DNA of 64,000 nucleotides from Parelaphostrongylus tenuis (Eukaryota; Nematoda; Chromadorea; Rhabditida; Metastrongylidae): assembly GCA_019055375.1 (NCBI GenBank), contig JAHQIW010000206.1, forward strand, positions 62,001-126,000. The letters are read 5' to 3'. Below the pieces are notes generated by a model. That model was given only the letters and a program-made list of their open reading frames with translations. It was not told the DNA's origin and ran no database searches. Shown piece by piece: positions 26,264-37,849 of this stretch. Both the position numbers and the translations under genes were made by a program. The first letter of the stretch is position 1; each line of letters begins with the position of its first letter.

Positions 26264-26830
26264 TCTTATTGGGCTAGCAAAAAATTCTCCGGATTATTCC
26301 GTTGTGTGCAAGTTTATTTCGTTTTTTAAACAAATAAAACAACAAATGATTGATTAAGGTAATCGTCTTCGGCTTCAATCACTTCCTCCCACTTTCCGAC
26401 AAGTGATTTCGCGCTGTCTTTCAAATCAAAAAATTCCTCAAGTGGTTCATCCACCTTGCTACAGTTTTCAAAACGCCTACCTTCCATGAAGTGTTGCAAC
26501 GACCGGAATAGGTGAAAGCCATTGGGAGCCAGATTTGGAGAGCAAGGCGGGTGATTAAAAAGTGCAGTTGTCCCAACTGTTCCGCTGCCCCACGCCTGTT
26601 AATGAGGCGTAAAATCTCCGCAGCACTCAAGCCCGAACGATACTCGTGCAGCATCAGCAATCGTTTTTGCTCTCGTGAAAATTTCATCTCAGCTTAAATG
26701 CATTAGTGTTGCCTATAGAACTACCTCCACAAAGCTGCTTTAAACGACAGAGAAAACGAAACTCAAATGCATGAAGAATAATCAACAGAAATCGAAAGGT
26801 CCGGGGAATTTCCTGCCAACCCAATAACCA
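26264..26830 (-). mobile_element. Internally deleted mariner element
   Basis: Terminal inverted repeats are visible: TTATTGGGCTAGCAAAAAAT at 26266 and, inverted, TTATTGGGTTGGCAGGAAAT at about 26827; each continues into CTCCGGA or CCCCGGA. On the - strand the transposase begins MKFSREQKRLLMLHEY (start at 26687). It then jumps, with a frame change near 26590, to the C-terminal catalytic end: CSPNLAPNGFHLFRSLQHF, ending NQSFVVLFV. Most of the DD34D core is deleted. The final catalytic motif, normally SPDLAPSD, reads SPNLAPNG, so the last Asp is lost. It is a non-autonomous relic. Confidence 0.8.
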
Positions 26831-29067
26831 GACGTCTCAATGGAGTTCAAAAATTTTACCATCTCGAAAAGGTTAAACAACCTTTCAAGAGGAACGGCTC
26901 TGTTCGAGATGGAACTTTCCCTTTGAGATCAAAAATTTCCAGCAAACAATCATAAAAACACTAGACTTTGTCCAAACAGTGTCATCACTTTGGCACTGAA
27001 GTTTCCGTTTGAAGTGGGCTCAAAGTTATTTCTCTACCCTTAGTTCTATTCGAATTTCAATACTTCAGCAAAATGACGATATATTTTTTGCAATAGAAAC
27101 TTCATGTACTAAATGATAAGTGCACGAAATACTTTCAAACGGTAACTCGACGCTATCAATACTCTCATATTACATGGATATTGTGGTTATTAACAATACT
27201 AAGGTGATTCAAAGTATCATCTATAAGCCAGGCAGATAATTTTGACTTTTGTCAAATGATTCCGTACATTTCATCTTTCCAACTTGGTCCTCAAAAGTCC
27301 ACAGTTCGTTTTCTTTTTGCGACCACTGTGGAGAGTTGTGATCCCATCAATTTCTGGAGTTTTTTAAAACTGAATTCTCTAAATAAGAAATTACGAAAGC
27401 CTTAGGCTTAGGCAAAGCTGATGGAACCACAACTTTTCACTACTGTCCGTATTGTTAATTTAGTAATTTCTATAAGTGCTTCTCCAATTAGAGAATGTGC
27501 TCACTAATGTGCTGTTGCCGAGAGTCTTCTTCCAGTGATCGCTGTTACATTACTCTCCTCGATCCTGTTACATTTTTAGCTTATCAAATATTTGAGCAAA
27601 AGATCTTTCCATAGCTAATTCTTCTGGATGATTTCAGATGCTCGGGATACTGTTATCATCACTTAAGGTGTATGTAAGTTAGTTTCACAGATCAGCAGAA
27701 CTATCACAAAATTATCAGTTTACAATTTTTACAAAAAAAAAATGCGAAGATTTGAATTTTTGTATAATCGAATTACCCTTTTGGTAGCAGCATGAATGGT
27801 AAAATTTTGAGGTAATAAAATCATTGTTTCCTTTACATTCAGTCGGATTGACCATTCAAGTAGTTGGGAACAGAATGTCACATTTCCTGAGCAATTAACC
27901 CTTTGTCATCTAATTCAACGACAACCACGTAATGTTAAATGGTGTCACCTCTCTCCATTAGTTCGTAGAGGTGTTTACCAAGCTTTTTATATTCAATCGT
28001 TAACTTGCCGAATGTAGTCACAATATCCGAAATAGTTCGTAAAAAAGTGAATTTTACACTAGGTAATTTGCAAAATAACCTTTTTAGAAGTCGAACTTTG
28101 AAAACTGGAAACCATTTACGTTGGACAGACTATTGACTTCTTTGGGAGATCAAGGAAAATTGACTTTTATGAATTTGAACGACCGCCGAGAAAGAGCCTT
28201 TTTTACGACCTGTTGACATGACTTACTGTGCGTATACAATTACTTTTGCATTCGATTAGTTTTCCTCGCATTCATCCTTTATGAAGCCTTACAAATATGT
28301 CATGTTTTGCTTCGAGCGTTGCTTGAGAATTGAGTGTTGTCCTCCTTACGAATGCCTCAGAATGGTGGTCGAGACAATTTGTTTTGCAGTTTAGGAGTTA
28401 TCCGAAATGAGGCGTTCCTTAAGACGTTGCTTGATTGATTGCAAGAGAGTGTTGAAGGTAAGGGATAACACCAGCGTCTTGTCTATCACCTTGCTTCTTG
28501 AAACACAGCATCACAAACTATTGCGATACTAACTCTTAACTCTTAATGCCAAGCGTTCTATGAATTTTTCATTAATCCCAATTAATTTCTCATTTACGGC
28601 GGGAGATTATTGCTGTTGAAGGGAGTAGGCTGAATGATTAGAAATGAAACGCACAAATGCCTTTGCCTACTATCGATGCAGAGTGCACCATCATTTCTGG
28701 AAATCAATTCGTTTATTTTTCTTTTAAGCCGCTATGATTATTTTAGGGCATTGTTTAGAGTTACAGGATATTAAAAACACAAGCCAAACATTGTAATGTT
28801 ACTTGCCAAATCTATGCAAATTCATTAAATGCTGACAGAGTATGTTGCGCAGTGAACGAGCGTATTTTTTTGTTCTTGTCCCCTATTCGCAGCCATATTA
28901 AAAATACGTATTTTTTTTTTGACTCTTTAGTTATTATTCGATAGCTTCAATCTCGAGGATTTGAACGGTGTATATTTTTTTGAATGATTTTTATATTGTG
29001 CTGTAATGATAAAAAGGGAATTTTAATTCGCATTCAACATCTTTCGCGTGACACAGATTTTCATTCA
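26831..29067. other. No recognisable feature
   Basis: AT-rich intergenic sequence without long ORFs or structured repeats that I could detect. Confidence 0.5.
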
Positions 29068-29333
29068 AACTTTCAATAACCATCCGATAGCACAAGTCTC
29101 AGTGATTTCAAGAATGTGCTTGATTTTAAATTTTTTTTATTGCGTTGTTGCAGCTAAAAATACACTCGGCGTGTGCCGATCGCGCAGCGCAACTCGTATG
29201 TCACATGCGATGCGCGCCGAATGCGAATCCCAGTATTCTTTTAGTTGTAGCAGCGCAACAGGAAGTTCTTCTTTGAAATCAAGCACATAATTGAAGTTGT
29301 TGAGATTTGCGCTATCGAGTGGTCATTGAAACT
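29068..29333. repeat. Inverted repeat with 33-bp imperfect arms, also dispersed
   Basis: AACTTTCAATAACCATCCGA... (29068-29100) pairs with TATCGAGTGGTCATTGAAAC (29302-29333). The left arm recurs at 36235-36280 (CTTTCAATAACCATTTGATG), and a weaker match lies near 29622. This is probably an old DNA-transposon end. Confidence 0.5.
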
Positions 29334-30904
29334 CTAGGAGAAAACTGTCCAGCGAAAAGTACCTGAATTTGCAACACAATTTTATTTTTACTGCTACAAC
29401 GCGCTAGAGATTTTTTTTTAAAAAGCAAGCGCACCGATGAAATTAATTCTCGAGAGATAGGCTAGCGACTGCTTATTAAAACGCGATGATTTTATGCCAA
29501 TGTTGCGAAGTCCATCCACATACCGGTGCGAGGTATGGGCGCCGTATGTGAAGTCCATTCTTACTTTCAGTATTACAACGCAATAAAAAGTTCTTTGGAA
29601 AACAAAAAGCACTGCTAAATTTGTTGGAATTTGTGCTATCAAATAATTACTAAATTTTCTAAGGAAAAGCTTGGCTAAACGGAAAATGCTTAGGTGTGGA
29701 TTGAAATTATAATTTTTATATTACAGCGTAATATAAAGGCCATGCAGAAATTGAAGAGGATCTGTCAAATTTTCGACATTTAAGCTTTTGAACGATTATT
29801 GAAATGTCTAGATATAGCAAAAAAACTTTTTTTTTTCTTGAATATGAGTGCGTATAGAAGAGAAGTGCCAATTTTTCACTCAAAAGAATTGTATAGTAAG
29901 AAAAACATGGCACTGTGAACAGAAGAGCATGACGCATACGCAGCATAAGAGGAGTGTGAAAATTTTTACGATGTAGAGGGAAACCGATTTGAAGAATGGA
30001 AATCACGATGCGGTTATAGAAAAATGCCACCAGTTATCTGAAAAAGTCATCATCGTTCACAAAGTCTGAATAAAGTTCAAGTTTAAAGTAATTCAGTGAT
30101 TTTCCATTTGCAATTGTTATGATGGATCATGATTAATCTATGAATTGATTGTTTACGAAAAACACTGAAACACATTCAATGTAAGTAGCAAAATCGTCCA
30201 AAATTCTGGCAGCAATGCATTTACTGTCAACAATGAATCGGCGGTGGTCGTCAATGTGTTAAGTCCTGTTGATTCATCTGGTTGGAAAGTGCTTTCATAA
30301 ACCACGTTCTTGAGTTTCGTTTATGACTTTTTATTTCAAAATCATTTATATACTATTGCTTCAAATTATCGTATTTTTCAGTCATCGTCATTGTCGATGA
30401 TTATACTTCTATTTTTCACTACGCTGTCAACACTTCTTTATAGCCGACACCATAAAACAAGTAACAATGCATTCATCAACACATATGCACTAAGCACAAA
30501 AGTATAAATTTAGTACATAATGCTTTTATGCGTGTATATACACATTGATGCACAGATATGTGTATTCGTAAATACAGATACACACTCATCCAGCTATACA
30601 AGCGCACTCACATAGCCCTTTGGGGAACATGAGTGTCTTTTTGATAATCACCATGCGACATCAAATCTCACTCAGCCACTGCAATGGCGGCGTCGTGTCT
30701 CGTGGGAAAGCAGGTGGACAGCTATACATGTATGCGCACACTTGCAGATGTCTCCTGCCTAACTGCTGCGCAAACGACGGCGCATCCCCGCCTGTCTATC
30801 AACGCTGGTTCTCAAAGTATAAACAATTCCCTAAGCGCCTTCTTACAAATAGTCAGACAGGAACGACAGAATCGATGCAGTGCTAGATAAACTGGCTGAT
30901 GGCG
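29334..30904. other. No supported gene
   Basis: ORFs of 65-104 codons (for example 29716-30030 on the - strand) show low-complexity hydrophobic translations typical of chance ORFs in AT-rich DNA. Confidence 0.4.
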
Positions 30905-30971
30905 ATGTATGTATACAATATATACACATATGTATATATGCATATATTTGCATATAAACACATATATTTAT

Positions 30972-31006
<35 letters not shown>
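30905..31006. repeat. AT-rich low-complexity tract with (AT)n core
   Basis: ATATGTATATATGCATAT-like degenerate repeats lead into an uninterrupted AT run at 30975-31006. Confidence 0.9.
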
Positions 31007-31009
<3 letters not shown>

Positions 31010-31923
31010 CTTATAGCATATGCACATACTGGAATAGAGAGTGACAGACACTGAACAGCATTTGTGTTACAGAATACCGTCGAGCTGCACTCACTCATAC
31101 ACAATCGTTGGCCAGCCACCAATGATCCCCTCATGGCTCGTCCATTCACTGTCCTGCGTGACTAAAGTTACAATTCGTAGTTTTCAACGATTTAAAGAGA
31201 ATTCAGTGATGTTTTTCTATCATCCAGACGACGTGCAAATGCCAAATTCGTGTCACAATCTTCTTTACAAACTCAAAAATCTTTCAAAAGTTACAGGCTT
31301 TTTGAGACGAAGGACCCATCATTGCTAGCCGGACAGTCAAAGCCTATTGAAATAGCTCTTATCAATTTCTCAATTCCTATAAAACATGTTGTGAATGGTA
31401 AATGAACGTTAACAGGAAGAAATATATGTACGAATGTAAAAAATTTGCCAAGACGAGCTAAGCGTCATCATGTGAGTTGCACTCTTACCCATCACTAGCA
31501 TATTTAGTGTTCTCCAAAAAGTTTATAAGAAGCAAGTTCATTCTCGTGGATTACATATGATTTTGGTCCGTTTTGTCTCCGTGAAGAAAGTGTTACCAAA
31601 GTGATAATCACCTTGGCACAGAAATTTAGGCATTGCAATTCTTCTGTTTAGCTTATGACTTGAAAGTTTCTTGAGATTGAAACTAAGTCTTTTAGTCAAC
31701 TGGTTACGATTTTGCTATATTGCTGTTTTTTCTTTATAATCTGAAATATTATTGTTCTGTGGTGCCACCTCTTTTCGTTTCTATACTGGTTTTATGTCTC
31801 ACGTATGGTTTCTCTCTCTTCGCTCTCTTCCTACTTTTTCTTGACAATCTCTCTAGAATAGTTCAAAATCCATCGAATTTTAAAATTTGAGAAATTTAGA
31901 AAACATGCTGTATTTTAAGAGAC
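31007..31923. other. No recognisable feature
   Basis: A + strand ORF at 31041-31328 overlaps the edge of the AT tract and has no recognisable motif. Confidence 0.4.
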
Positions 31924-31934
31924 TATTATTGCAA

Positions 31935-32240
31935 AACAGGAACGCATGTGACGCAGTGGTTAGAGACGCTCTACGACAAACATAAGGTCGACAGTTCAAT
32001 CTTGCGCTCATGGCTCACCAACCCATCCATTCTTCCGGAGTCGGTAAACTGGTACCGGACTGGTTGCAGACTTGTCTGGGAGAATATGCCGCACTGACTC
32101 GATACAGCGGGAGGCCACCACGAGTCATTATAAAGGCCATATAAGCATTTAACCACACCAACCATGGTTAAAAATTGAAGACGGTTGCTGGCGCATCCTC
32201 TAGGGATTGAACAACACCGAGATCTTTATCCTTTATCCTT
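31935..32240 (+). repeat. tRNA-derived SINE, copy S2
   Basis: Head with box A TGACGCAGTGGTTAGAG and a box B-like AGTTCAATCTTG. The core has CTTGTCTGGGAG. The 3' end has GGGATTGAACAACACCGAGA, then a (TCCTTTA)n tail. An 11-bp target duplication with one mismatch flanks it: TATTATTGCAA / TATTATTACAA. Confidence 0.8.
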
Positions 32241-32712
32241 TATTATTACAATATTACCTGTATCACTGTTAATTAGAACTCTAGCAGAAATAACGTAAGG
32301 TTAAGAAAACCGCTTAAGTTGCTCTCTGTCTCGTTTGCGCTCAATAGCTTCATATGACTGCTCTCCCTCACAAACACGCAGCATATTCCTTAACATGACG
32401 GAATCCTACGAAATCTAAACGGGGTTGTCGGTTTGTTCCGTTGAAGATATTGGGATAATCGTTGTTGACTATAATCAAATCGCTCCCTCCCTACTCCGTA
32501 GTCATTCAATTTCAGGCTACCAACCAAATCGACGTAAATGAGGACATAACTGTTTGCATGTAAATCAATATGTCTGTCTACAAACGAAAATTATAAATCA
32601 ATTGGTCACCGCAGAACTAGCAACTCCAGCTCTTCGGAATAAATCATTAACTCAGGGCAAGTAGTTCATCAATTTTGATACTCGCTTATTCATCTATGCG
32701 ACAATTGAAAAC
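32241..32712. other. No recognisable feature
   Basis: No ORF or repeat that I can support. Confidence 0.45.
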
Positions 32713-32809
32713 GTATCGTTTAGACTAAATTCTGTCTATTTTGACTGCCACTTGCAGTGGTATGATCTTATAGTATACCCAATATGTGGAGTACTGTGCA
32801 AAAACGTTT

Positions 32810-32880
32810 GCGTCAGCCGGGATTCGAACCCAGATCCCACTCTTTCCGAGAGCGTATGCTAACCGTTGCACTACCGACAC
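32810..32880 (-). other. tRNA-like 71-nt cloverleaf unit
   Basis: On the - strand the unit folds fully. The acceptor GTGTCGG pairs with CTGACGC through two G-T wobbles. The D arm is GTGC/GCAT, the anticodon stem CGCTC/GAGTG with loop TCGGAAA, and the T arm CTGGG/CCCGG around TTCGAAT. The anticodon position would read GGA (Ser), but residue 33 is C instead of the universal T and there is no long variable arm as in tRNA-Ser. It is therefore more likely a SINE head or tRNA pseudogene than a translating tRNA. Confidence 0.6.
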
Positions 32881-33118
32881 TCGTTGTTGCACAGCACTCT
32901 TATTTTACGCTACAACGCGTTGTCTGCCAACAGCCAACCGTCGACGGTCTGGCGGGGAAGCCGCTATCGGCACTGAACCCACTTGTGTTGACAGACATTG
33001 GATATCGATAATCAGTCTAAATTCTGTCTATTTTGACTGCCACTTGCAGTGGTATGATCTTATAGTACCTATGATCCACAGCTATATGTGGAGTACTGTG
33101 CAAAAACGTTAGTGCGGT

Positions 33119-33250
33119 ATACCCAATATGTGGAGTACTGTGCAAAAACGGTAGTGCAACGGTTAGCATACGCTCCCGGAAAGAGTGAAATCTGGGTTCG
33201 AATCCCGGCTGACGCAAACGTTTTTGCACAGTACTCCACATATTGGGTAT
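33119..33250 (+). repeat. tRNA-like sequence in the loop of a perfect 32-bp inverted repeat
   Basis: Arms 33119-33150 and 33219-33250 are exact reverse complements (left arm begins ATACCCAATATGTGGAGTAC). The 68-nt centre carries box A-like TAGTGCAACGGTTAGCATACG and box B GGTTCGAATCCC. The 5' acceptor half is replaced by arm sequence, so it is not a complete tRNA. The same 32-mer also borders the unit at 32775-32806, and a shorter version is at 33087-33109. Confidence 0.9.
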
Positions 33251-33359
33251 CGTTTAGAGTTATTACTGAGATCTTACCACGGGGGAAATGAGAGGAATTA
33301 CGCAATGCATTACTAAAAGAGTAAATAAATAAGCTTTATGAAGGTTTTCCAGTGTCTAT

Positions 33360-33680
33360 GAATGTTGAATGGTGTGCTTCAGGCGGGAGTTGAACCCGCG
33401 TTTCCTCCTTGCCTTCGCCTCTTAACGTCCTTACTAGCACGTCTGCCGTGACTACGACACCAAAGCGTTGGCAGTGGATTGCTTGCTGACAGCTTTTCTT
33501 ATATCGAGAAAAGCAAGGGCTGTTGTAGTGTGATTAAGGCGAGATGCTAAAAGTGAAGTGCGAGTATAACCCCTTCCAAGGTTGAAGGTTTTGCTTAACA
33601 CTCAACATTCTTGGATGCCTGTTATGACATTATACACTACTATCAAAGCGGTAAAATAAATAATTTTCAAAATTTGGTAA
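33360..33680 (-). repeat. tRNA-like dispersed repeat, another copy
   Basis: On the - strand it has GGTGTCGTAGTCACGGCAGACG followed by a good box B GGGTTCAACTCCC (33383-33397 region). A TATCAAAGCGGTAAAATA flank near 33640 resembles flanks of the other copies. Confidence 0.5.
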
Positions 33681-36600
33681 AAATTCCTTGAGTTCTTAAT
33701 TCTGTGTCTTCGTTGTCGTTTTTTATTATGAAATTTTCACGTCAGCGACAATCAAGAAATTCGTCTTGTTATTGTCAAAAACAATTTTTCGAAAGCAGTT
33801 TCTTTACTTCAATTCTGCAGATGCCTAAATGAATGTTTTCGAGTTCACATATACCTAATCATACTCTTGTCTTAACTCGATTATTTCAAACCCACTGTGT
33901 TGATTGAATTGTTATGAAATAGTGATAGCTCTTCCAAAAAATTTATGAAATTTCAAGGAAATTTATTTTTTTCTAGAAAAAACTTACCCAATTGTTCATA
34001 CTTATTCTCGCTTCGAGATTTGCAAGCAACTAACTCCTCGAAGCTTCATTTTTAGAAGTTTTAATGGTGAATGTAAAAGATCATACTTTATAATTTGTAT
34101 AAAGTTATATACACAACTGGTCCTTACATCAATATCCACTCTTTATTGGATAAAAATCCTACTATTCAACAATGAACTCACTCTGAAATGCCTCGAAAAT
34201 CCACGCTTTTCAGGCGCCATACGCGCTACCGTGAATAGACGAGCAAGCTGAAATTGTTGATTGAAAAAGTTGAATTCTAATGTTTTCTGCTCTGATTAGT
34301 GATAAATTTGGGTCGATGCGAGGTGTATGTGGAGCAGTGGTTACAAGTACATTATAACACATAGGTGGTCTTAGCTTCATCACGCGTCTTAGGCCCACCA
34401 AGTCCTCCTTCTGCCGAGTCGACAAATTCATATCAGACATTTGTGGGTAGTTAGCTTCATTAACTTGATACATCGGAGGACCACAACTTCTCATTGTATA
34501 ACCTAGATACGTATTCCTTTATTTTTGACAGTGCTCAGAAGATTGCGCTCATCTGAAGCGCAATCTTTCTGTGCGTCTAGTGCGAAAATCCTGCAGGATC
34601 CGAGAACGGTGGAGCTAAATGAGTCTTTTGACACACTTGTTCTTTTGTTAAGTTTCCGAAAAGGAAAGGCAAAGAAACAAATATTCACAGGCCGGTGGAT
34701 CTAAAGGAAGGAGCGATAAATTTGAAGGATTTTTAGTCGTGAACGAGCGTCTAGTGTCTTCTGGGTAAAAACATGTCTAAAAAGTTTTTTGTGTGGCACA
34801 TTCCTAATGGATAAATCAAAGCCAAGAGCTTTATCTTTCGTCCTTCAATTCAGTATTTGAACCTAGTCTCTCTTTGATTTTATGCATTTTTGAATAGCTC
34901 CTTACTCGACAACAGATAACAGTTCTTTTATTGTAAAGCGGAGAGGTTGAGTATCTCACACACTTCTGAGCGAGGCCTTTTCTCCGTCATTAAATTGAGA
35001 ATTGAAGACAAGAGAAAAAATTTTTTGACTCCCACTACAAGTACATTGGAAAATAACCGACTAAAGTACAGGCCATGCGAGGTGATGTACAATTCTAGTG
35101 ATGCTGCTCATCCAGAGCATGTTGCTGCAGCAATCTCGCCTTACACCCAGCAAGCCCTCATAACGCCGAAATCGCTGAACTGATACCAGACTTGTATGGA
35201 AGCAATTTACTCCCTCCATTCCTAGTGGGGAACGTTTTAATGCTGTGAACCGGCCGGCAATCATAGGGCTCACAGCGAATAGACTTGCCCAGCATTTAGC
35301 AACATTTGTAAGGAGGATTCCGTGGATAAAGTGAACTCACACGCGGTATATTTGAAAACCTTCATGGATAATAGACGAGAAGGGATGAGCCATACTAAAG
35401 TAGCGTTGGTGTTCGCAAAGCAGATTGAAATATGGGCCATGTAGAAGAGAATATAAGGCGAAGTATACGTTTTGTATGCTTCAAAATTGAAATCTGACCA
35501 TGATAGAATATGAAGACTTTTGTTGTATAGGCAAAGATGCAGATTTTATCGATATCCACTGTTATCAATAAAGCTCAAAACAAACCTAAGATATGTTGAT
35601 TGGAATTCATTTCTAACATATTTTTTGAATAAGTTATACATACAAACATCTTTAGGTTGCAGGCAAGCTAACACCATTGACCCGTTTGGGATGGCACGTA
35701 CATGTGCTAGTACACGATTATATGAAGGCCTTCTTGCTGAACAGGATATTTTTCTCACACTTCCACTGATTATAAAATCTTGTCTTGTTCATTTCCAAAT
35801 TATGATAGGTTTATGAAAAGCCTTTCTTTTTGCAATGTTATGATTAAAATAAAATTATACTTCGCATTCCGTTTCATTTGTTTGCTCGGCGGGGGTCTGT
35901 GTGTGGCTTTTCGCTGAACTTTTCAGTATTCACTCAGTAACTCTATTCTCTAATTTTTGAATCTAAATTATGTTCAGAAAATTGATCGTTACGAAACGGT
36001 AGAGTACCATGATAAAAGTTTATTACTTCTTTCCTATCCGCACCCATTTTCAGCACCTTGTGAAAAACGTATTTTTGCTTTTTTGAAGTTTCAGTAGTTC
36101 TTCGATTACTAAAACCTCGAAAATTTGGAACAAAATTTTATTTCTTGAAATATGCTTTTCATAACGCTGTAATAGTGAGAATGAAATTTTGTTTTATACT
36201 CAATCGTTTTTGCTGGACAAAGCTTTTCCTTCAGACTTTCAATAACCATTTGATGGCATAAATCTCAACGATTTCAGTGATATGCTTGGTCCAACTTGTG
36301 AGATAAAATTTTATCCTTTCTTGAGTGTGAGGTAAATTTTTATCCTTTCTTTCTGTTACAGCACAGTAAACAAATCATTTGAGAAATAAAACACACCGTT
36401 GGAATTAATTGGCATGTTTAGTGGCAAAGATTGCAACTAAACATTGGAAACGTTGAAAATAAACGTTGAAAACGATGAATAATGTTCATAGTAAATTACG
36501 AATGGGTATATACAAAGCAAATATCCATAGAATGATAGAAGAAAAGCTGTCCCACAATCAGTATAGGTCCCAACTCTTAAAACACATTAATTATTCAAAT

Positions 36601-37652
36601 TACTGGGAGTTATCGATGAACTAGTTTCGCATTCAGTAAGCATTATCATTTCTTGCCAACTATTCATCGTTTTCTGACTTTCAATCGCCAAATGACCTTG
36701 AGGTATCATATGGAAGTTACCAAAACTCAAAAATTTATGTCGTCATATCCTTTTTACAACTTATTACATATGAGTGCATGTTAAAAACGGTATGACTGCC
36801 CAGTAAACAGCGGTTTTCTTCACTCACAAGAGGTACGCACGCCCCAAACGCATTCGAGTGTGTTAAGTAAGCCGTGATGTGTTTAAAGTAAACCGAGAAT
36901 TTCGAAAGTTCCTTTAAGACCGAGAAAAAAGCCGTGATTCAGTGATGAAAATCGTGCTCAGTTTTACAATTTATGTGGCGCACAGTGATTTCTTTTGCCG
37001 TTCCGAACGGCTTAACAAAGACGCTGCGTCGTGACCTCTATGGGCGTTACACAAAGTCGTTTTTACTTTTTCAAACAGACATATTTTTGTACACCTGTCG
37101 AGTTTTTCTAACTACAATAAAAGGTACTAATTTCTTGGAATCATTACCTAGGTACACGTTAACTTGCTCTCCTGAATTTGTGGCCCTTATTTTGTGGAGC
37201 TCATAGCATATCGTTCCTCTGCTTCATGACTATGGAACTCATATTAAGAACACGGATGAAATGAACCAGTGGGATTACGTCCAGCAGTATGCGATTGCGC
37301 TCCATCTTTTCGTAAATTCTTTTCTTCCGTTGGAGATTTAATAAGGAGAACTTCTTTTTACTTTGCCATATTCAAATCTCAAAGGACACTGCGTGAAAGC
37401 AATAAAGCAATACTCGCGATCTACTCGATAAAACACTCTTTTGCATAAATCAAGAAGTGTGCTTACAAAAGAACTCCATGCTCCACTGATTGTGCAGTTA
37501 CTGTCCTTCTTTTGAAAAGTCAGCTTCGTCACGAAAGAGTTGATGTATTCATCCATCTCCCATATAACGGAGCTATCAAGCCAGTAGTTAGTCACAGAGC
37601 TACGTGGCAATGACAGGTGCAAATGGGCAAGTGATATTTAATACAATTTCAG
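33681..37652. other. Region upstream of the receptor gene; no supported gene
   Basis: Several 60-98 codon ORFs occur on both strands (for example 34210-34494 on the -, 35520-35816 on the +, and 37338-37622 on the -) without family motifs. A dispersed-repeat fragment lies at 36235-36280. The promoter of the receptor gene probably lies in the last part, but I see no distinctive core element. Confidence 0.35.
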
Positions 37653-37849
37653 GGCAATAACAGTATATCAAGGCTATGATGGCAGATGTGCCGGTGTGCG
37701 AACCACGCATCTTCAATGATATTCAAGTAAATGTGAGACTTTATGGTGGAATGCCAATTGATATATTTGGTGTTCTTACGAATACCATCAATATAGTTGT
37801 CTTCTTGAATCAAGAGATGCGCTGCTCGCTTGTCAATCACTTTCTACTT
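37653..37849 (+). CDS. Receptor exon 1 (N-terminus and TM1)
   Basis: A TTTCAG at 37647-37652 precedes a 23-nt leader and ATG at 37676, with a second ATG directly after. The short leader behind an acceptor fits nematode spliced-leader trans-splicing or an upstream 5' UTR exon. Coding is 58 codons, phase 0, to the donor GTAAGT at 37850. The N-terminus is about 24 residues with one Cys (Cys8). TM1 follows, with the family-typical GVLTNTINIVVF, then the first intracellular loop with QEMRCS. No signal peptide is seen, which is normal for class A receptors. Confidence 0.85.

Larger units (their letters stand above)
32713..33259. repeat. Composite tRNA-like repeat locus (inverted pair plus direct repeat)
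   Basis: A 12-bp GTATCGTTTAGA stands at both ends (32713-32724 and 33248-33259). Inside are a 51-bp perfect direct repeat (32725-32775 and 33017-33067), a tRNA-like unit at 32775-32880 on the - strand, and a near-identical + strand unit at 33119-33250. The two units are inverted copies over about 97 bp. The 32881-33010 segment carries the family's ACAGCCAACCGTCGACGG...TTGACAGACATTGGAT sequence. Confidence 0.75.

Noticed and set aside
30975..31006. Regular repeats that might suggest an array
   Set aside because: Plain AT dinucleotide microsatellite; no repeat-spacer structure, and CRISPR arrays are not expected in a nematode genome.
32784..33305. Several overlapping ORFs of 67-108 codons on both strands
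   Set aside because: They are translations of the tRNA-like inverted repeats, which explains their near-identical peptides on opposite strands.
33383..33470. Possible functional tRNA gene on the - strand
   Set aside because: Box B is good, but the spacing to the A box is too long and acceptor stems do not pair; it fits the dispersed tRNA-like repeat family.
35520..35816. 98-codon + strand ORF with a long ORF on the opposite strand
   Set aside because: Both strands are open without motifs or splice sites; nothing distinguishes it from chance.
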